Of a stretch of 64,000 bases of DNA, positions 52,849-60,239 are shown one piece after another (position 1 is the first letter of the stretch; each line of letters opens with the position of its first letter). Source of the DNA: a virus; the IMG/VR virus record IMGVR_UViG_3300028392_000038, positions 1 to 64,000 of that record. One strand, 5' to 3'. The position numbers were made by a program, and so were the translations under genes. Under the pieces are notes generated by a model. The model ran no database searches. It was not told the origin of the DNA and saw nothing but the letters and a program-made list of their open reading frames with translations.

Positions 52849-53556
52849 TTAAGAAATCCAGATAAAATGATCATTTGATTCTTTTTCAAATTTATAATCA
52901 CCTAAACAATCAGTTATTGTTTTAATTAGTTTTTCTTCAGTAAAAATATCAGACAATTTAGATTCAAATATATCTTTATCTATTAATCTGGACAATTCAA
53001 TAGAAATATCAGTAACTATTTCAAATTTACTTTTAGATATTTCATCATAAAGATGATCAAACATATTGTATTTAATTACATTTATTTCTTCTAAAGAATA
53101 AATTATAACATTACAATCTTGTTTTTCCCAATCAGAAATTTTGAATATGTGTTTATCAGAATCAACTGAATCAATATGACCTAAATTAGTATCAAAATAA
53201 TCAGCCAAAACTTTTTCCATTTTTTGAGTTGATTTTTCAATTCCCTTATATAAACATTCTTTCATAGAATGAATTTTGAATTCACTTGATTCAAATACTT
53301 TAAAAGATTCAAAAGTAATAACTCCATCTTTTTCCATAGCCTCTCTATCATCTAAAATATCTTTTAGAATTACATCAGCTCTTTTAATATCTTTCATCTT
53401 GTTCTTTTCTAAAAATCTACTAAATCTTTCAGAACCAGGTTGTAAATATCTTTTAAGATTTGATGGTCTTATTTTATGTTGTTCAGTATACTCATCAAGT
53501 AATCCATTTATTATTTGATAATACTTATTAACATCTTCTCTATTATTAATCGACAT
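52849..53556 (-). CDS. Hypothetical protein, 235 aa
   Basis: Not recognised. It is charged and mostly helical. An internal segment (VITFESFKVFESSEFK, about residues 96-111) resembles the N-terminal F-x-x-F motif of other phage proteins, so the C-terminal part may once have been a separate gene. It overlaps the zinc-ribbon gene at 53546 by 11 bases. Confidence 0.6.
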   Translation of the reverse strand: MSINNREDVNKYYQIINGLLDEYTEQHKIRPSNLKRYLQPGSERFSRFLEKNKMKDIKRADVILKDILDDREAMEKDGVITFESFKVFESSEFKIHSMKECLYKGIEKSTQKMEKVLADYFDTNLGHIDSVDSDKHIFKISDWEKQDCNVIIYSLEEINVIKYNMFDHLYDEISKSKFEIVTDISIELSRLIDKDIFESKLSDIFTEEKLIKTITDCLGDYKFEKESNDHFIWIS

Positions 53557-53842
53557 CTTGATTGTTATCTTTTTTCAAATCAAATAAGCTAACAGCTTCT
53601 TGATCCTCTTTTCTATCTTCTATATTAATACCTCTAACTTCAGCAATTTCATACCATTCATCTTCAGGTAATTCTTCAATTTCAGTTGAACCACATTTAC
53701 AAGATTTAGATTCTTTGTTAAATTCTTTCCAAATATTATCACACTCATCACATGAATAGTAACTAGTTAAAAAGTTTTTAGTAGTAACTGGAACCGTCTG
53801 TGAAAAGTCAAATGTTTCAAATTTTTTCAAATGTTTCATCAT
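53546..53842 (-). CDS. Small zinc-ribbon protein, 98 aa
   Basis: Residues 28-55 contain YYSCDECDNIWKEF and SCKCGSTE, a C-x2-C ... C-x-C set fitting a zinc ribbon. It starts MMKHLKKFETFDF, similar to the shared N-terminal motif but without a clear hydrophobic-x-Glu; ATG 53842 and ATG 53839 are both possible. The C-terminus is acidic. It is probably co-transcribed with the overlapping 235-aa gene. Confidence 0.65.
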   Translation of the reverse strand: MMKHLKKFETFDFSQTVPVTTKNFLTSYYSCDECDNIWKEFNKESKSCKCGSTEIEELPEDEWYEIAEVRGINIEDRKEDQEAVSLFDLKKDNNQDVD

Positions 53843-53862
53843 TGTGAATATTATGTTTCATC

Positions 53863-53872
53863 TATATATTAA
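53863..53872 (-). promoter_or_regulatory. TTAATATATA element (minus) before the zinc-ribbon gene
   Basis: Exact on the minus strand, ending 20 nt before the ATG at 53842, in the divergent gap with the lipoprotein gene. Confidence 0.47.
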
Positions 53873-53978
53873 ATAATTTTTACTCTTTTTATTAAAAAAC
53901 ATTGGAAATTTTAAAACAAAGACATATATTTTTTATATATAATACTCAAATACAAAAAAAACAAAAAATAAAATACCT

Positions 53979-54167
53979 ATGAAAAAAATCGCAATCGTAT
54001 TATTCGCAGTAATCTCTTTAACATCTTGTGGTGGTGGAGAAGCTAAATGTGAAGGTAGTAACTGTGACTCAACAGCAGTTGTAGCACCAGTAGCTGACTC
54101 TTTAGCTCCAGTAGCAGATACATTAGCAGTGGATACTACAGCAGTAGTTACTCCAACTGTTAAGTAA
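53979..54167 (+). CDS. Small predicted lipoprotein, 62 aa
   Basis: A classic type II signal peptide: MKKIAIVLFAVISLTSC, lipobox LTSC with Cys17 as the lipidated residue, followed by GGGEAKCEGSNCDS and an Ala/Val/Pro/Asp-rich tail with repeated APVAD segments. It has two more cysteines at 24 and 29. Such a phage product would sit in the host envelope, perhaps to exclude superinfecting phages; that is inference. It is preceded by a long A-rich leader and TTTATATATAATA sequence and followed by its own terminator. Codon use is like that of a strongly expressed gene. Confidence 0.82.
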   Translation: MKKIAIVLFAVISLTSCGGGEAKCEGSNCDSTAVVAPVADSLAPVADTLAVDTTAVVTPTVK

Positions 54168-54192
54168 TTATTAACTACTTCCGAATGAAACT

Positions 54193-54219
54193 AAAAGAGA
54201 GAATTAAATTCTCTCTTTT
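54193..54219 (+). terminator. Terminator after the lipoprotein gene
   Basis: AAAAGAGAGAA / TTCTCTCTTTT stem of 11 bp closed by a small TTAAA loop, followed by TTTATTTTT. Confidence 0.88.
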
Positions 54220-54245
54220 TTATTTTTAAACTTATTCAAGTAAAT

Positions 54246-54253
54246 TATAAATA
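54246..54253 (+). promoter_or_regulatory. TATAAATA box before the DNA methyltransferase gene
   Basis: TATAAATA, the exact T4 late promoter octamer, ending 6 nt before the ATG at 54260. A chance match is possible in such AT-rich DNA. Confidence 0.35.
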
Positions 54254-54259
54254 ATTAAT

Positions 54260-54985
54260 ATGAGAATTGAATGCCAAGATAATTTAATATTTATGAAATC
54301 AATAGAAGATAATTCTATTGATGTTATTTATTGTGATATTCTATACGGAACCGGTAGAAAATTTTCAGACTACCAAGATTTAAAACCAATCAAATCAGAT
54401 ATTGAAGAACACTATATACCTCGTATAAAAGAAATGCACCGTGTTCTAAAAGAAACAGGAACTATTTATCTTCAAATGGATACTAAAATAAATCATTGGA
54501 TCCGTTGTATTATGGATGATATCTTTGGATATGAAATGATGAGAAATGAAATTATTTGGTTTTATAATACCGCACCAAGAAAGAAAATGGACTTTGGAAA
54601 AAGACATGATATAATTCTAAGATATACAAAATCAGATAATTATAAATTTAATCCACCAAGAGAACCTTATTCACTATCAGCTCCAAGAGGATATGAAAAA
54701 GAAAAATACTACCATCCAGAAGGTAAAGTTATTGGTGATGTTTGGCAAATGAATATATTAGGTCAAAATGATAAGAAAGAAAGAGTAGGGTATGATACTC
54801 AAAAACCTAAACAACTTATAGAAAGAATTATAACTTCATCTTCTGATGAAGGAGATACAATTGCTGATTTCTACTTAGGAAGTGGAACAACAGCTTTAGT
54901 TGCTAAAGAATTAAATAGAGATTTTATTGGATGTGATATAAATCCAAAGGCAATTGAACTCACTAATCAAAGATTAAATAAATAG
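54260..54985 (+). CDS. DNA methyltransferase of the N6/N4 (beta-class-like) type with a variant motif IV
   Basis: 241 aa. DVIYCDILYGTG (residues 21-32) sits where the catalytic DPPY/SPPY motif IV should be but reads D-I-L-Y. TIADFYLGSGTTALVAKELNRDFIGCDINPKAIELT near residues 200-235 is a good S-adenosylmethionine motif I (F-x-G-S-G-T-T). TQKP precedes it as usual for this class. The change of both prolines makes activity uncertain; Tyr and Asp are kept. It may methylate phage DNA alongside the Dam-like enzyme at 11827. Confidence 0.82.
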   Translation: MRIECQDNLIFMKSIEDNSIDVIYCDILYGTGRKFSDYQDLKPIKSDIEEHYIPRIKEMHRVLKETGTIYLQMDTKINHWIRCIMDDIFGYEMMRNEIIWFYNTAPRKKMDFGKRHDIILRYTKSDNYKFNPPREPYSLSAPRGYEKEKYYHPEGKVIGDVWQMNILGQNDKKERVGYDTQKPKQLIERIITSSSDEGDTIADFYLGSGTTALVAKELNRDFIGCDINPKAIELTNQRLNK

Positions 54986-55016
54986 ATTCTTCAATTTTAT
55001 ATATAGATTATATACT

Positions 55017-55026
55017 TTAATATATA
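55017..55026 (+). promoter_or_regulatory. TTAATATATA element before the gene at 55031
   Basis: Exact, ending 4 nt before the ATG. Confidence 0.45.
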
Positions 55027-55030
55027 ATTT

Positions 55031-55933
55031 ATGAACTTAAAGCAAACAAGAGATTACTATAATAATAAACCCGTTGAATATGTGGTGAGAGAACATTATG
55101 AGTTAATTGAAGATAATGAGTATATTCCAAGATTTTCACTTAAAAATGTTAAAGACATCGCTGATATTCCTATCAATGAGCCTATTAAATATACTGAAGA
55201 AGTTATAAAGAAGTGTATTAAGTATGGTATGGTTATATTAATAAACTATAAAGGTGAAAAAGATTCTCATTTTGCAGGACATGAAAGGGTTGTTTACCCT
55301 ATGGTTCTTGGTAAATCAACACAAGGTAAAGTTCTTTTAAGAGGGTGGCACTTAAATGGTTGGTCTGTTTCAAATAAAAGACATATTAATAAAATCTGGC
55401 GTTTATTCAGAGCTGATAGAATTCTATCTGTTACTTTCACTGGTTCTTTTTACCGTTTACCTCCAGCTGGTTATAATATGAATGACAAAGGAATGAGAGG
55501 TGGTATTATAGTAAAAGCTGACTTTGCTCAAATTAGAAAGAATCAACAAGATTTAGTTAATAAGAATAAAATTCAAAATAGAGAAGAGGTTACTCTTGGA
55601 GATGAACAAAGAAAATTCATAACTATTAGAGTAAAAGAAACTGATACTAAATTAGATTTAATAAAACCATTTGAAAATGCTTATATCAATAATTCTAAAG
55701 ATATGGCAAATGTTAGATTATCATTTCTTAAAAGTGTTTATGGAAATAAATATGTCGCTATATTAGGAGCACTTGGTCAACCAGGTAATACTGTTAAAAT
55801 ATTAACAGATAAAGGTTCTCAATTAGGAGTTTATAAAGTATTAGATTCTATTACAGGTGAGGTACTAAAAAGCATTAAAAATGTAAAAGGAAACACTATT
55901 TATGATCTTTATCTGTTTGATAAAAAAGTTTAA
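55031..55933 (+). CDS. Hypothetical protein with WYL-like region, 300 aa
   Basis: Residues about 65-150 (GMVILINYKGEKDSHFAGHERVVYPMVLG, then LLRGWHLNGWSVSNKRHINKIWRLFRADRILSVTFTG) have the general pattern of a WYL domain: I-x-Y, R-x-V-x-P, L-R-G-W, and a final R-x-F-R-x-D-R-I. WYL domains bind nucleic acid or nucleotide ligands and act in regulators and defence systems. The match is by eye and tentative. No DNA-binding N-terminal helix-turn-helix is visible; the C-terminal half is an unknown beta-rich domain. Confidence 0.5.
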   Translation: MNLKQTRDYYNNKPVEYVVREHYELIEDNEYIPRFSLKNVKDIADIPINEPIKYTEEVIKKCIKYGMVILINYKGEKDSHFAGHERVVYPMVLGKSTQGKVLLRGWHLNGWSVSNKRHINKIWRLFRADRILSVTFTGSFYRLPPAGYNMNDKGMRGGIIVKADFAQIRKNQQDLVNKNKIQNREEVTLGDEQRKFITIRVKETDTKLDLIKPFENAYINNSKDMANVRLSFLKSVYGNKYVAILGALGQPGNTVKILTDKGSQLGVYKVLDSITGEVLKSIKNVKGNTIYDLYLFDKKV

Positions 55934-55941
55934 AAATAGAA

Positions 55942-55951
55942 TTAATATATA
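55942..55951 (+). promoter_or_regulatory. TTAATATATA element before the PPK2 gene
   Basis: Exact, ending 4 nt before the ATG at 55956. Confidence 0.45.
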
Positions 55952-55955
55952 GTTT

Positions 55956-57110
55956 ATGATACAGAATTTTAATAATTTCATTAATGAGGAATTAAGAATA
56001 GATAAGTTAGATGATAAATCGCTTAATCAATTAAAGTTAAATTTAATGGATAGGTTATCAGAATATAGAACTTACATTCTTAATAACATAATTTATAATA
56101 TGGCTACTAATAAAGTAGAGTATAAAGAATTTGAAAACATAGATATTGCAACTATATTAAGAGAACTTAATAATGAATTCACAAATGAAGTTGTTCAAGA
56201 TATGAACATAGAAACTTTTTTAAGAAAGTTAAATCAAATATTAGACCTTCAAAAAAGAAACACTAAAAGAAGAATAAGAGAAGAGTTTGATGAATATTAT
56301 AATTCAATTGAACAAAGAGTTTCTAAAATATCTAGAGGTGAAGATGAAGAACATTTTGATGCGGTTGAAGGTGAAGACTCTTTAATAACTAGAAAACAAT
56401 ATGAAACTGAGAAGTTTGGACTACAAGTTGAATTGTTAAAATTACAAGAATGGGTAGTTAAAAATAAGAAAAAAGTGGCTATTGTATTTGAAGGAAGAGA
56501 TGCTGCTGGTAAAGGATCTACTATTAAAAGATTTACAGAATACCTAAATCCAAGAGGATTTAAGATTGTAGCACTTGGATTACCAACTGATGAAGAAAAG
56601 AAAAATTGGTTTGCGAGATATGAAAAATATATGCCTCAACCAGGTGAAATAGTTTTCTTTGACCGTTCTTGGCACAATCGATCAATTGTTGAGCCAGCGA
56701 TGGGTTATTGTTCAGAAGAACAATATATTGACTTCATGAATAATGTAAATAAATGGGAGGATCACTTAGTGAAAGATGAAGATATTATCTTAATTAAGTT
56801 TTGGTTCTCTATCACTAAAGAAAAACAAGAGTTAAGATTTGATTTAAGAAAATCAAACCCATTAAAATATTGGAAGTTTTCTCCAAATGATGCTAAAGTA
56901 ATTGATAAATGGGATATTATTGGTAAATATAAAAACCAAATGTTTAGTAAAAATTCAACACCTTTGTGTCCGTGGGTAATTATAAATAGTAACGATAAAA
57001 AGATAGGTAGATTAAATGCCATCAGATATGTACTGAGTGTTATTCCATATGATGGAAGAGATGAAAAATCTTGTGAATATTACCCAGAAGTTGTAAATAT
57101 TTTAAAATAA
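55956..57110 (+). CDS. ppk2: Polyphosphate kinase 2 family protein with N-terminal extension
   Basis: A 384-aa protein. Residues about 172-375 are a PPK2 domain: Walker A FEGRDAAGKGST at 178-189, Walker B-like FFDRSWHNRS at 234-243, YKEFE-type lid residues and KFWFSITKEKQELRF. PPK2 enzymes move phosphate between polyphosphate and nucleotides, usually making NTPs or NDPs from polyphosphate. Residues 1-150 are a charged helical extension absent from ordinary PPK2 enzymes. The start MIQNFNNFINEE carries INE at 9-11, matching the proposed capsid cleavage tripeptide. The stop overlaps the next ATG (TAATG). Confidence 0.9.
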   Translation: MIQNFNNFINEELRIDKLDDKSLNQLKLNLMDRLSEYRTYILNNIIYNMATNKVEYKEFENIDIATILRELNNEFTNEVVQDMNIETFLRKLNQILDLQKRNTKRRIREEFDEYYNSIEQRVSKISRGEDEEHFDAVEGEDSLITRKQYETEKFGLQVELLKLQEWVVKNKKKVAIVFEGRDAAGKGSTIKRFTEYLNPRGFKIVALGLPTDEEKKNWFARYEKYMPQPGEIVFFDRSWHNRSIVEPAMGYCSEEQYIDFMNNVNKWEDHLVKDEDIILIKFWFSITKEKQELRFDLRKSNPLKYWKFSPNDAKVIDKWDIIGKYKNQMFSKNSTPLCPWVIINSNDKKIGRLNAIRYVLSVIPYDGRDEKSCEYYPEVVNILK

Positions 57111-58018
57111 TGGATAAAAGAATATTATCATTTGATAAGTTCAAATTACATTGTAACGACATATTTAATAATAAATATGATTATACTAAATCAGAGTATC
57201 TAGGGATGAAACACCCTATAGAAATAATATGTCCTATACATGGAGAGTTCACACAAAAGGCACATAGTCACTATTTGGGACATCACTGTTTTAAATGCTC
57301 AGGTAATAAAAAGTTAAAAAATGAGGAAATAATAGAACAATTTGTTAAAAAACATGGAGGTAGATATGACTACTCAAAAGTAAATTATGTAAATAATAAA
57401 ACGAGAGTTGAAATAGTATGTAAAATACACGGATCTTTCTACCAATCACCATATGAACATAAAAATGGACAAGGTTGTCCAAATTGTATTAAAAATAGGA
57501 AATTAGATAATAACATGTTTATAGAATTGGCTAATGATGTACACGATTTTAAATATAAATATAGTGATGATTATTTTAATAGTAAAACAAAGGTAAATAT
57601 TATCTGTTCAAAACATGGTGAATTTAAGATGACGCCAAATCATCACATAAGGGGACAAGGTTGTCCAAATTGCAAAAGTTCATTAGGTGAACTACTGGTT
57701 AGAAAATATTTAACTGATAATAAGATTAATTATGAAAGACAGAAGCTCTTTAAAGATTTGGTTAATAGTAATAAAAGACATTTATTTTTTGACTTCTATT
57801 TAACAGATCATAATATCTGTATAGAATATGATGGTATACAACACTTTCAACCAGTTGTCGCATTTGGTGGTCAAAATTCATTTAATAAAATTTTAAAAAA
57901 TAATGAAATAAAAAATAAATATTGTCTAATTAATAATATAAAGCTAATAAGGATACCATATTTTAAAATAAAGGAGATTAAAAATATTCTAGATATAGAA
58001 ATTAATATAAAAAATTAA
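57110..58018 (+). CDS. Homing endonuclease with zinc-ribbon repeats and EDxHD/VSR-like nuclease
   Basis: A 302-aa protein. It has three related segments with a C-P-x-H-G-x-F motif and a CxxC ribbon: IICPIHGEFTQKAHSHYLG..CFKCSG, VCKIHGSFYQSPYEHKNG..CPNCIK and ICSKHGEFKMTPNHHIRG..CPNCKS. The C-terminal domain has GELLVRKYL, RHLFFDFYLTDHNICIEYDGIQHFQP, the E-Y-D-G-x-Q-H-F core of the EDxHD/VSR nucleases. It overlaps the PPK2 stop by one base, so it is probably inserted behind that gene. It likely targets a site near it. Confidence 0.85.
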   Translation: MDKRILSFDKFKLHCNDIFNNKYDYTKSEYLGMKHPIEIICPIHGEFTQKAHSHYLGHHCFKCSGNKKLKNEEIIEQFVKKHGGRYDYSKVNYVNNKTRVEIVCKIHGSFYQSPYEHKNGQGCPNCIKNRKLDNNMFIELANDVHDFKYKYSDDYFNSKTKVNIICSKHGEFKMTPNHHIRGQGCPNCKSSLGELLVRKYLTDNKINYERQKLFKDLVNSNKRHLFFDFYLTDHNICIEYDGIQHFQPVVAFGGQNSFNKILKNNEIKNKYCLINNIKLIRIPYFKIKEIKNILDIEINIKN

Positions 58019-58024
58019 TATATA
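58015..58024 (+). promoter_or_regulatory. TTAATATATA element before the gene at 58068
   Basis: Exact, overlapping the stop of the homing endonuclease, 43 nt before the ATG at 58068. Confidence 0.38.
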
Positions 58025-58067
58025 ATAAAATAAAGGTTATTAACCTAGAAAAAATAAATATAATAAA

Positions 58068-58652
58068 ATGAGTATTAAATCATTCGATTCATTTAATGAA
58101 AAAAAATGGATACAAGACGCGATTAAAAATCCAGGAGCATTGAAAAAGTCAATGGGTAAAGGTGAAGATGAGAAACTTACTAAAGCTGAAATAGAATCTG
58201 AGTTAAAAGAACTTAAAGCTAAAGATAAAGATCCTAAAAAACCAGGAGCTCAATTAGGTAAAAAAGATGCTACTAAAAAAAGAAGATTAGAGTTAGCTAA
58301 AACCTTAAGATCATTCAAAGAACACCAAGAAACAGATAATTATATGTTCTTTGGTAATTTAGAAACTATGAAAAGATTAGTTGATGAGTTATTAGAAATG
58401 GATCATTCACAAATTGACTCTATCTTAAATGAACATGATTGGGCATCTGACCATATTTCAGTAGCTACTGAAAACCTAGAACAAGTATTTGATTTCTTAG
58501 CAGGACATAATTTACCAGATGGTGAAATGGAACATGAAATGGAAGAACATGAAGAAGAACACCACGAAGAAGAACACCACGAAGAAGAGGAAGAACACGA
58601 AGAGGAAGAAGAAAATGGTGGTTTAATGAAATTCGGAGAATTCGGATCTTAA
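58068..58652 (+). CDS. Virion/packaging-associated-looking protein with His/Glu tail, 194 aa
   Basis: It starts MSIKSFDSFNEKKWIQDAIKNPGALKKSMG. The W-I-x-D-A-I-K-x-P-G-A-L motif is one I know from many T4-like phage proteins of unknown function. A basic helical region (KDPKKPGAQLGKKDATKKRRLELAKTL, 56-82) follows; residues 95-150 are a folded helical part; residues 152-185 are almost only His and Glu (HEEEHHEEEHHEEEEEHEEEE), a possible metal-binding tail. It resembles internal or DNA-binding phage proteins, but no function is proven. Confidence 0.65.
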   Translation: MSIKSFDSFNEKKWIQDAIKNPGALKKSMGKGEDEKLTKAEIESELKELKAKDKDPKKPGAQLGKKDATKKRRLELAKTLRSFKEHQETDNYMFFGNLETMKRLVDELLEMDHSQIDSILNEHDWASDHISVATENLEQVFDFLAGHNLPDGEMEHEMEEHEEEHHEEEHHEEEEEHEEEEENGGLMKFGEFGS

Positions 58653-58671
58653 AAAAAAATAAATAAAACAA

Positions 58672-59259
58672 ATGTCATACACAAGAGAACAAATACAATC
58701 TGCTATTTTAGCAAAAGGATATCTTTGGTTTGAAGATGATTCAAAGGGTCCAAACATTGTTGGGGTCAGAAACTCAGCAACTGGTCAAGTGGTAACAAAC
58801 GCATTTGATGATACTTTAACAATATCTTATAAAGAAAATGGTGAATGGAAATTTAATTCTTGGCCAGCAACTACTGACCCTGGTAAAAAAGGTGTTTTAG
58901 AATACCACAATGCTGCTGGTGTTGCTAGATTAGTTGAAGGTCAATATATCGGATCACATGGAATTGGATTACACCAAGGAAAATATGAAGCTCTTAGACA
59001 AGCAAAAAATGTTAAAGTTTATAGAGATGCTAATAAGGACTTAACTTATAATGAGGATAAAACACAAGAAGGTGTTTTTGGTATTAATATTCATAAGGCT
59101 GGAGCTGATTCTACCTATGTAGAAAACTGGTCAGAAGGATGTCAAGTATTCAAAAAATCTGCCGACTTTGATGCGTTTATGATTATATGTAATAAGTTCA
59201 AATCTAAAAATGGTAACTCATTTACTTATACTTTAATTGAATCATCTGATATAAAATAA
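58672..59259 (+). CDS. L,D-transpeptidase-like or wall-active protein, 195 aa
   Basis: The segment VFGINIHKAGADSTYVENWSEGCQVF (135-160) has the H-x12-S-x-G-C pattern of L,D-transpeptidase (YkuD) active sites: His141, Ser154, Gly156, Cys157. The N-terminal part is beta-rich (GPNIVGVRNSATGQVVTNAFDDTLTI). Many phages carry a similar protein among lysis or wall-related genes. No signal peptide is seen. It is followed by a terminator at 59274-59301, and the exact wall reaction is uncertain. Confidence 0.68.
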   Translation: MSYTREQIQSAILAKGYLWFEDDSKGPNIVGVRNSATGQVVTNAFDDTLTISYKENGEWKFNSWPATTDPGKKGVLEYHNAAGVARLVEGQYIGSHGIGLHQGKYEALRQAKNVKVYRDANKDLTYNEDKTQEGVFGINIHKAGADSTYVENWSEGCQVFKKSADFDAFMIICNKFKSKNGNSFTYTLIESSDIK

Positions 59260-59273
59260 TTAAAACATAATAA

Positions 59274-59301
59274 AAAAGACCTCTCATTTGGGAGGTTTTT
59301 T
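59274..59301 (+). terminator. Terminator after the L,D-transpeptidase-like gene
   Basis: AAAAGACCTCTC / GGGAGGTTTTTT stem with two G-T pairs and loop ATTT, followed by GTTTTT. Confidence 0.82.
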
Positions 59302-59347
59302 GTTTTTAAATAACTAAACAAAAGTTGATATTTAAGATACAAAATAA

Positions 59348-59758
59348 ATGGAAGAGCTGGATAGATTTTTACATTTCTTATTAGAGAATATAGATGATAG
59401 AAGAGTGCATATTTCTAAGAAAGTAAAATATGGGTTCCAACATTTCTATCTAACATTTAATATAGACCAGGTAGATAAAGATGGACAAAAGTTGTATCAC
59501 AATAACATACTATCTATTACAATAGATAACAGAAATAATTGTATTGATATAGATTCAGAGATAAATGGTAAGTCTATTGTTATAGAAGATGAAGAGTTTG
59601 TTAGAAGGTGGTCTACTATCTTAGATGAATTTTTAAGTAGAGAGATTACTCAAAAGATATCTGGTATTATAGATATAACTCTAAGCTCTTGTGAGAATAA
59701 GAATTTACACAGAGATTATAAAATGAAAAAAATATTTAAAGACGATGAATCTATATAA
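59348..59758 (+). CDS. Hypothetical protein, 136 aa
   Basis: Unknown. It is acidic with beta strands (HFYLTFNIDQVDKDGQKLYHNNILSITIDNRNNCIDIDSEINGKSI). Its 3' end overlaps the next gene by 14 bases. Confidence 0.6.
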   Translation: MEELDRFLHFLLENIDDRRVHISKKVKYGFQHFYLTFNIDQVDKDGQKLYHNNILSITIDNRNNCIDIDSEINGKSIVIEDEEFVRRWSTILDEFLSREITQKISGIIDITLSSCENKNLHRDYKMKKIFKDDESI

Positions 59759-60239
59759 TCAAGAAGAAGTAGATAGAATTAATAAAGTTAAAGATACCAA
59801 TGATAAATTAGAAGATTTCTTTAATGGAAAAAGAGGAGAGTGGAATAAAATTGTTGAACCACTTTTTAAAGTTCTCACTACCGATTTATCTAATCCTTCA
59901 AATTCTAAACACATATTAGAAGCTCAGTCTTTAGCTCTAACACATAGACAACAGATTAATGAACAGATTAATTTCTTCTTAAATAAAAGAAGTAAGGAGA
60001 CTACTAAGATTAAGAAATTAAGACAAGATAAGTTTGTATTTTATGCTACTGGATTTGGAATCAAAACAAACTTGGGTGAAAAAGGAATTCTTATTGACGG
60101 TCACTTAGCAGAAAATGATAGATCATTGGAACTAATAGAATCTTATATTGAATTCCTAAGAGATACTGTGAGAAATTTAGAAAGTTTATCTTATTCAATT
60201 AAGAATATGATTGAGTTATTGAATTACTTAGGTAAGTAA
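59745..60239 (+). CDS. Hypothetical helical protein, 164 aa
   Basis: Unknown. Long helical stretches, Lys/Glu/Asn-rich, with a central hydrophobic segment (KFVFYATGFGIKTNLGEKGILIDG). The end overlaps the convergent gene at 60224 by 16 bases. Confidence 0.6.
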   Translation: MNLYNQEEVDRINKVKDTNDKLEDFFNGKRGEWNKIVEPLFKVLTTDLSNPSNSKHILEAQSLALTHRQQINEQINFFLNKRSKETTKIKKLRQDKFVFYATGFGIKTNLGEKGILIDGHLAENDRSLELIESYIEFLRDTVRNLESLSYSIKNMIELLNYLGK

